64,000 nucleotides of DNA from Rhizobium sp. 9140 (GTDB taxonomy: Bacteria > Pseudomonadota > Alphaproteobacteria > Rhizobiales > Rhizobiaceae): the NCBI RefSeq assembly GCF_900067135.1, contig NZ_FJUR01000002.1, positions 857,501 to 921,500 of the forward strand, read 5' to 3'. Numbering within the stretch: position 1 is the stretch's first letter; every line of letters starts with the position of its first letter. Under the pieces are notes generated by a model. That model had not been told where the DNA came from, made no database searches, and worked only from the letters and a program-made list of their open reading frames with translations. This document shows positions 30,297 to 39,062 of the stretch, piece by piece. Position numbers and translations under genes: made by a program.

Positions 30297-31316
30297 CTAC
30301 TCCGACAGGTGTGATGCGGCCCGCACCGTCAGAATGTGCTCGAGATCCTTCAACGCAGCGGCTGCCGTCGCGAGCGGCTCCTTGCCGGATCCGATAGCGA
30401 TCGTTTCGCCCATTGCGTCGGTGACGATACGGATCGCCTTGTCCTTTCCGCGTATGTTGGCGAAAGGATCGGCAAGCGGATAGGTTTTGATGCCGACCGA
30501 TGCGCGGAATGTACCGTCAGCCTGTGCAAGGCTGCCGACCAGTTTCGGAACAAGCCCCTGCCTGCGCCACGCCTCGATGCGCTCGCCGGTTACCGACTGA
30601 ATACCCTCGACGGTCACGTCATCCATCGTCAGGTCGGCGTCGAGGCCGAAATTGGCAAGGATCAGCAGCTTGCATGCGGTATCCCACCCTTCCGTGTCGT
30701 TACGCGGATCGGCTTCGGCAAAGCCGCCGAGTTGCGCTTCGCGCAACGCGGCATCGAAGCCAATCCCACGCGTCATCATGGCATCGAGCAGGTAGTTGGT
30801 CGTGGCATTAAGGATGCCTTCGACCTCAAGCACCGTGCAGCCCTTGAGGCTGTGATCCACAAGATCGATTGTCGGTAGGGCGGCCGCCGCCGCGCCGCTG
30901 AGCTTCATGAGGGCGCCCGATCGGTTTGCAAGTTGACGAAGTTCTTTTCCGCTGTGGACGAGCGCGCCCTTCGATATGACGATCACGTCACGTCCGGCAG
31001 ACAAGGCTGACCGGATGTAGCCAAGCCCAGGGCCGCCGGTGCGGAAGTCGCTCGGTCCGGCTTCGACGACAAGATCTGCGTCGCTCGCCTGGATGAAGGA
31101 GGGGCCGGAGAGGCCGTCCTCGAGCGCGCCGAGCTGATATTCTTCGAGGCCACGATCGTCGAAAAGGCCGGCCCGTGACCCGCAGACCGCGACCAGCCGG
31201 ATGTCGGTACCATAGACCTCGCGATAACGCGCGCGTCGCAACAGGAGAAGGCTCGCCGTGGCACGGCCCACGCCTCCGAACCCGGCAATCGCAACTCTTA
31301 CCGTTCGCATGTGCAT
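30297..31316 (-). CDS. Homoserine dehydrogenase-like oxidoreductase
   Basis: This 339-residue protein has an N-terminal Rossmann fold (VAIAGFGGVGRA, residues 7-18) and a homoserine-dehydrogenase catalytic region with GILNATTNYLLDAM near 195 and the FAEADPRNDTEGWDTACKL helix near 230. The usual ACT regulatory tail is absent, as in several short homologues. It may be a catabolic or secondary-metabolic paralogue rather than the threonine/methionine enzyme (inference from the accessory context). A second ATG two codons in is an alternative start. Confidence 0.85.
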   Translation of the reverse strand: MHMRTVRVAIAGFGGVGRATASLLLLRRARYREVYGTDIRLVAVCGSRAGLFDDRGLEEYQLGALEDGLSGPSFIQASDADLVVEAGPSDFRTGGPGLGYIRSALSAGRDVIVISKGALVHSGKELRQLANRSGALMKLSGAAAAALPTIDLVDHSLKGCTVLEVEGILNATTNYLLDAMMTRGIGFDAALREAQLGGFAEADPRNDTEGWDTACKLLILANFGLDADLTMDDVTVEGIQSVTGERIEAWRRQGLVPKLVGSLAQADGTFRASVGIKTYPLADPFANIRGKDKAIRIVTDAMGETIAIGSGKEPLATAAAALKDLEHILTVRAASHLSE

Positions 31317-31812
31317 TCACTTTCACGGTTATTCACCCTTGGATGCTTTGCCGAAGGGCTCCGGAACAGGTTGAAGGTGCAACCAGTCGCGGCCGGACAT
31401 GGCGTTGCCCTGTACCTGCTCGGACAGCCGTTCATTGCCACGCTGACGCACATCTTCTGCTGCCTTCTCCACATCCAGTTCGGCATAACCTAAAGTGCGC
31501 AACCCTTCGCCAAAAGCGGCACGATCATAAGATCTTCGAAAAGAAGAATGGAGACGGATTTCTGACCCTCGGCGCTTGTCGTCTCGCCCCGGTCCTGGAG
31601 AACCGACATGATGACCGCGGTCGATGAGAGAACGAAGCCCGCGCCGGCAATGAAAGCCACCGGGCCGGACAGGCCGAAAACCAGCATTCCCGTCAGCGCA
31701 AGACTTGCGATTGCAAGCGCGACATGCGTCAATCCAAGCCCGAAGATCTGGCCGCGCATCGCCCATAGTTTGAGGGGGCGCAGTTCCAGTCCGATCACGA
31801 ACAAGAACATCA

Positions 31813-31817
31813 CCACG
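31813..31817. repeat. Target-site duplication of IS21 copy B (left; partner at 34324-34328)
   Basis: CCACG occurs immediately outside both ends of the element, the length expected for IS21-family insertion. Its presence shows that this copy inserted directly into kefB and has not recombined since. Confidence 0.85.
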
Positions 31818-31949
31818 TGTCAACGGCGGAGTAAAATCCTGCCACGCGGCGGCGCAAAAGTCGGCCACTTGTGGCGCGCGCATGAGACCGCCGGGAGGGC
31901 TTAGGCCCGAGCGGGGGTCTCATGCGCGCGTTGCGATTTTCGAAGGGCG

Positions 31950-32708
31950 TCAGCCGGCCTTTCGGGCGCGGCTTTGGGCGAGACGATAGCTGTCGCCGTT
32001 CATCTCGAGGATGCTGACGTGATGGGTGATGCGGTCGAGCAAAGCGCCGGTCAGGCGCTCGGACCCCAAGGTTTCCGTCCATTCGTCAAAAGGAAGGTTG
32101 CTGGTGATCAGGGTCGCGCCTCGCTCGTATCGTTGCGAGATCAGCTCGAACAGCAATTCCGCGCCGGTCTTTGACAGCGGCACGAAGCCCAGTTCATCGA
32201 TGATCAACAGCTGGTAGGCGGCCATCTGCTTCTGGAACCGGATGAGACGCCGCTCGTCGCGCGCCTCCATCATCTCGCTGACCAGTGCGGCCGCTGTCGT
32301 GAACCCAACGGACAGGCCCTTCTGGCAGGCGGCCAGGCCGAGGCCGAGCGCCACATGGGTCTTGCCCGTGCCGCTGGGGCCGAGAGCGATAACGTTCTCC
32401 CTGCGCTCGATCCATTCGCAGCGCGCCAGTTCCAGCACCTGCATCCTGTTCAGCTTTGGGATGGCGGCGAAGTCGAAACTGTCGAGGCTTTTGACGACCG
32501 GGAACCTGGCCGCCTTGATGCGACGCTCGACCTTGCGACGGTCCCGTTCGATCATCTCCCGCTCGGCAAGCCGGGTGAGGTATCCGACATGATCGACGCC
32601 TTCGGTGGCGCACAGCCGGGCCAGCTTCTGGTACTCGCGCTGGAAACTCGGCAGCTTCAGGGTTTTGAGATAATGGGTGAGAAGGATCTCGGGTGCTTGG
32701 GTGTTCAT
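31950..32708 (-). CDS. istB: IS21 helper ATPase IstB (copy B)
   Basis: This 252-residue product is identical to that of the copy A gene, with Walker A GPSGTGKTH and Walker B LLIIDEL. It is intact and starts within the istA stop. Confidence 0.93.
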   Translation of the reverse strand: MNTQAPEILLTHYLKTLKLPSFQREYQKLARLCATEGVDHVGYLTRLAEREMIERDRRKVERRIKAARFPVVKSLDSFDFAAIPKLNRMQVLELARCEWIERRENVIALGPSGTGKTHVALGLGLAACQKGLSVGFTTAAALVSEMMEARDERRLIRFQKQMAAYQLLIIDELGFVPLSKTGAELLFELISQRYERGATLITSNLPFDEWTETLGSERLTGALLDRITHHVSILEMNGDSYRLAQSRARKAG

Positions 32709-34201
32709 GCGACTTCTCCCGCATCCGACGACAGGAGACGCATATACGCCTTCGCCGATGTCGTCTCGACCGTCGCCCTCGGCAAATACGGGTAGATGGA
32801 CAGGTCCAGTCTGGGCGGCCGGCGTTCCACCCGGCACAGGATCAGATGCTTGACGGCGTCAAAGCCAATGGCGCCAAGCTGGATCGCCTGCTTCACCGCC
32901 GCATGCAGATCGGCGAGTTCGAAGCTCTCCAGCAGGCGGAGGACCTGCACGTACTCACGCCGGCCGTGTTTGGCCATGCGGCCTTCCATCAACCGGCGCA
33001 GCGTAGCGAACTCTTGCGGCAAGTCCCAGCCCTGGAGGGGCGCTGCCTGATCCAGCGAATTGATCTTCTGCTCGATCAGCGGCAGGTAATGGACAGGATC
33101 GAAGACGACGTCTTCCCGTTCCCAGCACCGAGGATGGCGGGCGATGATCTCGCCACGGCCACCAATGACCACTTCGTTGACATAGCCGCGCACCCACACA
33201 TCCTGATGGCCATAGGCGACCGGGACGGAATAGTCGTTGGTCTTGTAGCGCACCAGCGACTGCGCCGTCACCTTGGCACTTGCCTGGTCGCAGGCATCAA
33301 ATGGCGAGGCTGGCAAGGCGCGCATGGCAGCCAGATCGCGCCGCAAGCGCTCGCCGATCGTCTCGCTCTCGCCGCGCAGCCTGTCGCGCTGGCGCTTCCG
33401 GCACTGCTCCTCCAGAAAGGTGTTGAACGCCTCCCATGTCGCAAACTGCGGGATCGGTACCATGAAGTTGCGCCGGGCATAGCCGACGAGACCCTCGACG
33501 TTCCCCTTGTCGTTGCCCTTGCCGGGACGGCCATAGCGATCCCGGATAAGGTAGTGGGACAGGAAGCCGCTGAACAACGTCGCGCGCTTGCGGGTGCCGT
33601 CAGGCAAAATCTTCGCCACCAGGCAACGGTCGTTGTCGTAGACGATCGATTGCGGCACGGCGCCGAAGAAAGCGAACGCATGGACATGGCCATCGACCCA
33701 GGCCTCGGCCACTGCCGCCGGATAGGCCCGCACGTAGCAGCCGTCGCTGTGCGGAAGGTCGAGCACGAAGAAATGCGCCTTCTGCTCGACACCGCCGATG
33801 ACCACCATCGCCTCACCGAAATCGGCCTGCGCATGGCCGGGCGGATGCGACAGCGGCACGAACACTTCCTGGCGGCGCTGATCCCGCTCGCGCATGTAAT
33901 CCTTGATGATCGTATAGCCGCCAGTGAACCCGCATTCGTCTCGAAGCCGGTCAAACACCCGCTTGGCCGTATGGCGCTGCTTGCGCGGCACTTGTCTGTC
34001 TTCGTCCAGCCAGTGATCGATCGTCGAGACAAACGCATCCAGCTTGGGCCGCCGGATCGGTGATTGTCGCTGATAGCCAGGTGGCGTCGAATAGGACAGC
34101 ATCTTGGAAACGCTGTCGCGCGATATGTTGAAATGCTTTGCAGCCTGACGCCGGCTCATGCCTTCCGAGCAAGCCAGTCGAACCTTCAGATATAATTCCA
34201 C
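32705..34201 (-). CDS. istA: IS21 transposase IstA (copy B)
   Basis: This 498-residue product is identical to that of the copy A gene, with a GTG start, an N-terminal helix-turn-helix and the DDE core. No inactivating change was seen. Confidence 0.93.
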   Translation of the reverse strand: MELYLKVRLACSEGMSRRQAAKHFNISRDSVSKMLSYSTPPGYQRQSPIRRPKLDAFVSTIDHWLDEDRQVPRKQRHTAKRVFDRLRDECGFTGGYTIIKDYMRERDQRRQEVFVPLSHPPGHAQADFGEAMVVIGGVEQKAHFFVLDLPHSDGCYVRAYPAAVAEAWVDGHVHAFAFFGAVPQSIVYDNDRCLVAKILPDGTRKRATLFSGFLSHYLIRDRYGRPGKGNDKGNVEGLVGYARRNFMVPIPQFATWEAFNTFLEEQCRKRQRDRLRGESETIGERLRRDLAAMRALPASPFDACDQASAKVTAQSLVRYKTNDYSVPVAYGHQDVWVRGYVNEVVIGGRGEIIARHPRCWEREDVVFDPVHYLPLIEQKINSLDQAAPLQGWDLPQEFATLRRLMEGRMAKHGRREYVQVLRLLESFELADLHAAVKQAIQLGAIGFDAVKHLILCRVERRPPRLDLSIYPYLPRATVETTSAKAYMRLLSSDAGEVA

Positions 34202-34525
34202 GGTATAGATCCCCAGGCCCTCCTGCGCTCATTGCAGAAGAGAAATAGGTGGCCGACTTTTACGCCGCCCGAAGCGGGACAATCCCGCCGCTACCGTGGT
34301 CTAATTTTGCACCGCCGCTCTCACCACGCCAAGCTCGGAGAAATGCAGGATGGACAGGGCGTCGGTGAACAGGCCGAGAAATGAGGGGCCGACCAGCACA
34401 CCGGCCGCAAAATAGCCAAGGACGGACCCGAGCCCGAGCCGCCGAAACAGCGGCACTGCGACAACAGCTGCTCCCATCAGGACGATCGCAGGTCCTATCG
34501 TCTGCCCCAAATTGCCTTCAGCCAA

Positions 34526-34898
34526 TCATCCGCCTCCCGATTTGTGAGCATGACCAACGGGACCAGCCGAATGGCGCGATGTCCCCAGCGCGTCACTGCG
34601 ACCCGTAACCGTGCAGAGATGGGTTGGATAGGCGCGTGGATTGCGAAAGTCTGTCGCGGATAAGGGAACGCCGACCCCCTAGCTGATCTGAGGAAATTCT
34701 GCGAACTAAGGAATCCGGATCATCTATCGGCATGCAAACTCCAAACGAATTGTCGTTGTTGAAAGAGCATCGCATGTGGTGATCGTTTCGGAACCGGAGT
34801 TCGTGGCAGACGCGCACCAAATCCGGAGAACGCAAACCTTGGCGAAAAACCTTCGAGTTGTCCAAGTCAGAAGGTGCGCGAAACAGAAGGGCGATCGC
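34526..34898. other. Intergenic region between kefB remnant and alaE
   Basis: No coding sequence was recognised. It should contain the divergent promoters of the former kefB and of alaE. An in-frame extension of alaE to 34776 shows no AlaE resemblance. Confidence 0.5.
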
Positions 34899-35363
34899 AT
34901 GAATACTGGTGTGGAAGCGAAAACCGCCCGTCGGCGGTCTTTCATCGCCGACACGTTGGCGTTGCTCCTGTTCTTCACGACGACCGGGGTCATCAACGAG
35001 CGTTTCATCGCCGGAATGACGTGGGAGCAGGTCCTCCACGCTCGTTTGCTGGGCGCGGTCCTCATGGTGCCGGTCGCGCGGCCGTACGGCCTTTGGCGTG
35101 ACTGGCTCATGCAGCGTGCCAACGAGACGAGGCCGTCGCGACTGCTGTGGGACAGTGCTGCTCTCATGACGTTCCAGGTGCCGATCTACGCGGCCATCAT
35201 CGCGCTTAGCGGCGCAGAGGGTGACCGACTGCTGAGTGGGATCGCTGGTGCCGCGGTCATGATGCTGGTTCTCGGGCGGCCCTACGGGGCATTTCTCAAC
35301 TGGGTCAGACACCGTTTCGGTCTGCCCGGTGGAGGAACAAAACCGATGTCGCTGAATAGCTGA
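34899..35363 (+). CDS. alaE: AlaE-family L-alanine exporter
   Basis: The product has 154 residues from the ATG at 34899, close to the 149 of E. coli AlaE. Four hydrophobic segments are visible. Family text is clear: FIADTLALLLFFTTTGVINE, GMTWEQVLHARL, RPYGLWRDWL, MTFQVPIYAAI and RPYGAFLNWVRHRFG. AlaE exports L-alanine across the inner membrane. It is a single-gene unit. Confidence 0.87.
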   Translation: MNTGVEAKTARRRSFIADTLALLLFFTTTGVINERFIAGMTWEQVLHARLLGAVLMVPVARPYGLWRDWLMQRANETRPSRLLWDSAALMTFQVPIYAAIIALSGAEGDRLLSGIAGAAVMMLVLGRPYGAFLNWVRHRFGLPGGGTKPMSLNS

Positions 35364-35433
35364 GAAGAGCGCAGCGGTGCTTGTTCTCTTGTCAGCTTCA
35401 TCGAGACAGGCCACTCGACGCACGAGCGTTCAT

Positions 35434-36174
35434 TCAGTCCACCGATGCTGCCGCCTTGAGAATGACATCTGCCGTCTCGTCAGGGTGAGACATGTAAACC
35501 ATATGGCTGGACGTGATGTCAGTTGTGACGCTCCCGGCACGCTTGTACATCCAGCGCATCAGAGCCGGCGGGATCACCTTGTCCTCGGTCGACACGATGG
35601 CGAAGCTGGGCTTGTCGTGCCACGCGGCATGCTTGAACCGGGTCTGGTACGGCTCGAGTGCCATCGGCTTGGACGATGCCGACATGAAGTCGGTAACCTC
35701 TTTCGGCAGATCCGCAGCGATCGTCTCGCGATACGAACCGGGAGACGGAACGAATCTCCGCTCGTCGAGCATCTCCATGTCAATCTTCATCGGAAAGCGC
35801 TGAGAGAGTTCGGTAAGATTTTCACCTGCGTCCGGTTGGAGCGCCGCGACATAGACCATCGCGCGCACTTTATCCTCGCGCCCGGCCTCGGTGATGACCG
35901 CTCCGCCGTAGCTGTGCCCCACCAGGACGGTCGGACCAACCTGCTGCTGAATGATAAGACGGGTCGCCGCAATGTCATCCGCAAGGCTCGTATGGGGTAG
36001 CTGAACCGCGCTGACGGACAGGCCTTTTGCCGTCAGGATGTCATAGACCCGCCGCCATCCGGATGCGTCCATTGTCGCGCCATGAACGAGCACCACGTTC
36101 GTTGCGGCGGCGTAGACGGGACTGCAGATCGCCACGCCGGCAAAAAGGGTAAGCAGGCATTTCCGCATGATCAT
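35434..36174 (-). CDS. Secreted alpha/beta hydrolase (AB hydrolase 1/salicylate-esterase-like)
   Basis: This 246-residue protein has an N-terminal signal peptide (CLLTLFAGVAICSPVYAAA, about 6-24), the oxyanion motif LVHGA at 29-33 and the nucleophile elbow GHSYGG at 86-91 (S88). A STEDKVIPP acid segment and a SSHMVYMSHP histidine come near the end. It is therefore periplasmic, unlike most relatives. It is divergent from the LysR gene at 36276, and their 101-bp gap holds CGATAA/TTATCG half-sites, so LysR control is likely. Confidence 0.87.
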   Translation of the reverse strand: MIMRKCLLTLFAGVAICSPVYAAATNVVLVHGATMDASGWRRVYDILTAKGLSVSAVQLPHTSLADDIAATRLIIQQQVGPTVLVGHSYGGAVITEAGREDKVRAMVYVAALQPDAGENLTELSQRFPMKIDMEMLDERRFVPSPGSYRETIAADLPKEVTDFMSASSKPMALEPYQTRFKHAAWHDKPSFAIVSTEDKVIPPALMRWMYKRAGSVTTDITSSHMVYMSHPDETADVILKAAASVD

Positions 36175-36275
36175 GTCTTCCTTGGGTCTCGATAATGATG
36201 TTCTGGAAGATAGGCCTTGTTGCCGTTATCGATTAGCCCGTAATATCCGCATGAAGATATCGATGAGTTGAATAA

Positions 36276-37178
36276 ATGGATCGTCTCGTTCTTCGTGACC
36301 TTGCCGTGTTCGAGACCGTTGCGCGGCACAGAAGCTTCACGGCCGCCGCCGCAGAGCTCGGGATTTCACAGTCTTCATTGAGCTACGCGGTGAGCCAGCT
36401 GGAAAGCCGCATCGGCATGGCACTCCTGGCCCGGACCACGCGCAACGTTTCGCCGACCCAAGCAGGCCAAAGGCTTCTTGATGCACTGGTGCCGGCGCTT
36501 CAGGATATTGAAGACGGATTGGCAGGCCTGCAGGACATGCGCACGACAGTCGCCGGCTCTGTCCGATTGACGATGGTGTCCATCGCCTACGAGACGATCC
36601 TCAGACCTGTGATGGGATCGTTCAGGGAGATGTTTCCGAAAATTTCCGTGGAAGTCTCGATCGACGAGGGACTAAGCGACATCGTTTTCGACGGCTTTGA
36701 CGGAGGTATCCGCTTCAACACGCTGATCCACAAGGATATGGTGACGGTGCCTCTGACCTCGTCGACCGCTGTGTCCATTGTCGGCTCACCAGACTATCTC
36801 CAAAAACGGGGTGTACCGCGCGAGCCGGAAGATCTCGCCGGTCATGCCTGCATTGGTTACCGCTATGCCACCTCCGGCAGACTATATCGGTGGCCCCTGG
36901 CGAAGGGGGACAGGAAAGCCGAATATGCGACAGACGGTTCACTGATCTTCAACGATGGTGACGCAATCCGCCGTGCAGCATTGGATGGGCTCGGATTGGC
37001 CTACCTGTTTCGTTCGCAAGTCGAAAGCGATATAGATACGGGAAGACTGGTGCCGGTCTTGGGGGATTGGCTCATCGACCTGCCCGGATTCAACCTTTAT
37101 TATCCGGACAGGGCACGGACGGCTCCCGCCTTCAGAGCGATGATCGATTATTTGAAGCGTCCATATCGTTCACCCTGA
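36276..37178 (+). CDS. LysR-family transcriptional regulator
   Basis: This 300-residue protein has a typical N-terminal helix-turn-helix (SFTAAAAELGISQSSLSYAVSQLE, about 20-45) and a C-terminal substrate-binding domain. It resembles the large group of LysR regulators annotated as DsdC/GcvA/AaeR-like. The divergent secreted hydrolase gene is the expected target. Confidence 0.92.
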   Translation: MDRLVLRDLAVFETVARHRSFTAAAAELGISQSSLSYAVSQLESRIGMALLARTTRNVSPTQAGQRLLDALVPALQDIEDGLAGLQDMRTTVAGSVRLTMVSIAYETILRPVMGSFREMFPKISVEVSIDEGLSDIVFDGFDGGIRFNTLIHKDMVTVPLTSSTAVSIVGSPDYLQKRGVPREPEDLAGHACIGYRYATSGRLYRWPLAKGDRKAEYATDGSLIFNDGDAIRRAALDGLGLAYLFRSQVESDIDTGRLVPVLGDWLIDLPGFNLYYPDRARTAPAFRAMIDYLKRPYRSP

Positions 37179-37227
37179 GGAAGCAGTTCCACTGCGTATG
37201 CCCACTGTCGGCTGAAACTTCCCTGGC

Positions 37228-37848
37228 TTAAGATGGCTCCGCGCTTCGCACGGCTCCGTCTATTATCCCGGTGAACGTGGCGATGGCCTCGCCTTCGTCG
37301 CAGTCGCCCCGCAATTTTGCCGCCGCAAGGGCTTCACCGGCGCCGACCAGACCGACACAGCGCCGCTTCAACTCGTCCGAGGGTAATCGGCTGTGCGGCG
37401 CCAGCACTGCGACGAACATCGCCACGCTGTGGGCCAACAATTCCTGGAACACGGCAGCCTTTTCTTCACTGCCGGCGAGGGCCGCGCCAATCGCATGGAA
37501 CTCGCCATCTATGTCGGCCGCACACTGGATGTAGGCGGCTGCAAGCAAACCCGCCGTCTCGGCGCCGCTGTGCTGACTGCCTGACATCGCGTCGCGAAAG
37601 GCGTCGACCTTTTGCGTATCGATCCACCTGTAAAGCGCAATGAGTAGCTCGGAGCGGGTTTCGAAATGATCGTAGGCAACCGGTTTCGACACACCGGCGC
37701 GGACAGCGAGGTGACCCAAGGTCAGACGATCCGCACCTTCCTCGCGAACGATCAACAAGGCGGTGTCGAGAAGTTGCCGGCGCCGCTCGGCCTTCGAGAG
37801 CCGCTTGGCGGTCGTTCCCTGTCGCTCGAGCGTTCGGCTCTGTTCCAT
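37228..37848 (-). CDS. TetR-family repressor
   Basis: The product has 206 residues from the ATG at 37848; the open frame runs far upstream but through the neighbour's promoter. The N-terminal helix-turn-helix is at about 20-65 (LTLGHLAVRAGVSKPVAYDHFETRSELLIALY), and the rest is the variable ligand domain. It is divergent from the oxidoreductase gene at 37940, and operator-like repeats lie between. Confidence 0.9.
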   Translation of the reverse strand: MEQSRTLERQGTTAKRLSKAERRRQLLDTALLIVREEGADRLTLGHLAVRAGVSKPVAYDHFETRSELLIALYRWIDTQKVDAFRDAMSGSQHSGAETAGLLAAAYIQCAADIDGEFHAIGAALAGSEEKAAVFQELLAHSVAMFVAVLAPHSRLPSDELKRRCVGLVGAGEALAAAKLRGDCDEGEAIATFTGIIDGAVRSAEPS

Positions 37849-37869
37849 ATCGATCCCTCCTTGCCATCC

Positions 37870-37910
37870 TACCAATAGTAGGTTATGACTACCCATACCT
37901 ACCAATGGTA
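37870..37910. promoter_or_regulatory. Two TACCAAT(A/G)GTA repeats, candidate TetR operators
   Basis: TACCAATAGTA (37870-37880) and TACCAATGGTA (37900-37910) are 30 bp apart start to start, three helical turns. The second is an 11-bp dyad (TACC, three bases, GGTA). They fill the 91-bp gap between the divergent TetR and oxidoreductase genes. Confidence 0.65.
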
Positions 37911-37939
37911 ACTTAAGAACTGATGGAAGGAAAGAGTTC

Positions 37940-38947
37940 ATGCCCGTAAAACCGATCCTGATGATGGGCGGCTCCGGCGCGATTGGCCGCCTGAGCGCCC
38001 AAACCCTGCGCAGCCTGTATCCTGACGTCCCTCTGGTGCTGGCTGGTCGGGACGTCAGCAAAGCGCAGGCTGTTGCCGAGGAGCTTGGCAATGCCGATGC
38101 CGCGGAACTGGACCTCGCCGCCGAAGATCTCGGTCTGGGGGATCGGGACGTCGGTGCCGTCGCTGTCTTCTACGCCGACAACCGCCTGGCCGGTCTCCGG
38201 TTTGCGCGTGCGCGCTCGCTACCCCATCTCAACATCTCGTCCGGCGTCTTCGAGATCGCTCCGGAGATCGCGACTTACATGCACAAGCCCGACGCGGGCG
38301 CGGTGGTGCTCGGCTATGAATGGCTGGTGGGCGCGACAACGGTTCCCACACTCGAACTTGCTAAAAGCTTCCATCGCCTCGACAGCATCAAGATCGGCGC
38401 TCTGGTGGACGAGGAGGATGGCGGCGGACCGGCTGTCGCGGAAGATTTCGAACGCTTGTCCAGAATGATGCCGGCAGCACTCACGCGCCGCGATGGCACC
38501 TACATCTGGCGCGACGGTGAAGACGCCCAGGCGCGGTTTCTGGCAATCGACGGCACCGAAATCAAAGCCTCGGGCTTCTCGTCGATCGATGTCGCGGGCC
38601 TTGCAGCGGCAACCGGCGCAAAAGACGTTCAGTTCGATCTGGCAACCGGCGTCAGTTCAACGCGCCGTCGCGGCGAACCGAAGTCGACGGAGATCATCAT
38701 CGAGTTGTCCGGCGAAGGGCGTGATGGTCGGTCGCTGCTGACGAAACATGCGGTCTTTCATCCCGGCGGGGCGGCGCCCTTGACGGCGCTGGGCGTTGCG
38801 ATGATCCTCGAACGCTTGACCGGACTGGACGGACGGGATCCCGCTTTGCCTGGTCTTTACTTCCCCTACCAGTTGCTCGATCCGGCAACCTACCTCAATC
38901 GTCTGGAAGCGGCTGGCGGCGGTGTCTTGAAACTGGACCGTCCCTAA
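37940..38947 (+). CDS. NAD(P)-binding oxidoreductase, saccharopine-dehydrogenase-like
   Basis: This 335-residue protein opens with a Rossmann fold (ILMMGGSGAIGRLSA, residues 6-20) followed by a second strand ending LAGRD. The remainder resembles the saccharopine dehydrogenase NADP-binding superfamily of unknown specificity. The presumed control is the divergent TetR repressor through the paired repeats upstream. Confidence 0.8.
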   Translation: MPVKPILMMGGSGAIGRLSAQTLRSLYPDVPLVLAGRDVSKAQAVAEELGNADAAELDLAAEDLGLGDRDVGAVAVFYADNRLAGLRFARARSLPHLNISSGVFEIAPEIATYMHKPDAGAVVLGYEWLVGATTVPTLELAKSFHRLDSIKIGALVDEEDGGGPAVAEDFERLSRMMPAALTRRDGTYIWRDGEDAQARFLAIDGTEIKASGFSSIDVAGLAAATGAKDVQFDLATGVSSTRRRGEPKSTEIIIELSGEGRDGRSLLTKHAVFHPGGAAPLTALGVAMILERLTGLDGRDPALPGLYFPYQLLDPATYLNRLEAAGGGVLKLDRP

Positions 38948-39002
38948 CGACGCAGTGATTGGTTACGATAGGGACGACGGTTCAGGATGAACGCGCGGCC
39001 GG

Positions 39003-39045
39003 CATCGGATCGCCAGCCCGATGAAACCGGTCTGGCGATCCGATG
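39003..39045. terminator. 14-bp perfect stem-loop between convergent genes
   Basis: CATCGGATCGCCAG (39003-39016) pairs perfectly with CTGGCGATCCGATG (39032-39045) across a 15-base loop. It lies 55 bp after the oxidoreductase stop and just beyond the end of the convergent gene, so it could end transcription from both sides, though no T run follows. Confidence 0.6.
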
Positions 39046-39062
39046 AGGCGCATTAGATTTCC

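Larger units (their letters stand above)
31818..34323 (-). mobile_element. IS21-family insertion sequence, copy B (2506 bp)
   Basis: This element has the same length and the same six-frame translations as the copy at 22121-24626, but in opposite orientation. Termini are TG...CA, bordered by the CCACG duplication. It interrupts a kefB-like gene after codon 67 or so. The two copies bracket 7.2 kb and can recombine to invert it. Confidence 0.95.
31329..34525 (-). pseudogene. KefB-like cation/proton antiporter, split by IS21 copy B and internally deleted
   Basis: Three pieces are visible on the minus strand. From a TTG at 34525 (GGGAGG upstream) the N-terminus runs to HFSELGV at the IS21 border. 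Beyond the element it continues VMFLFVIGLELRP to LLFEDLMIVPLLA near 31510. The frame then shifts into a C-terminal tail, LRTLGYAELDVEKAAEDV to PVPEPFGKASKGE, ending at 31329. Removing the IS and one 5-bp repeat restores the first join exactly. The second join lacks most of the transport domain and the whole nucleotide-binding region, so the gene was dead apart from the IS. Confidence 0.85.

Noticed and set aside
24627..31817. Past inversion of the segment between the IS21 copies
   Set aside because: Inversion would have separated the two CCACG repeats and the two kefB parts at copy B; both are still in place.
22121..34323. Composite transposon bounded by the two IS21 copies
   Set aside because: The outer flanks do not match (CGGAT versus CCACG), and copy B has its own duplication inside kefB, so the unit did not move as a whole.
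34593..35423. 276-codon minus-strand frame over alaE
   Set aside because: It is antisense to the well-matched AlaE protein and has shadow-type composition.
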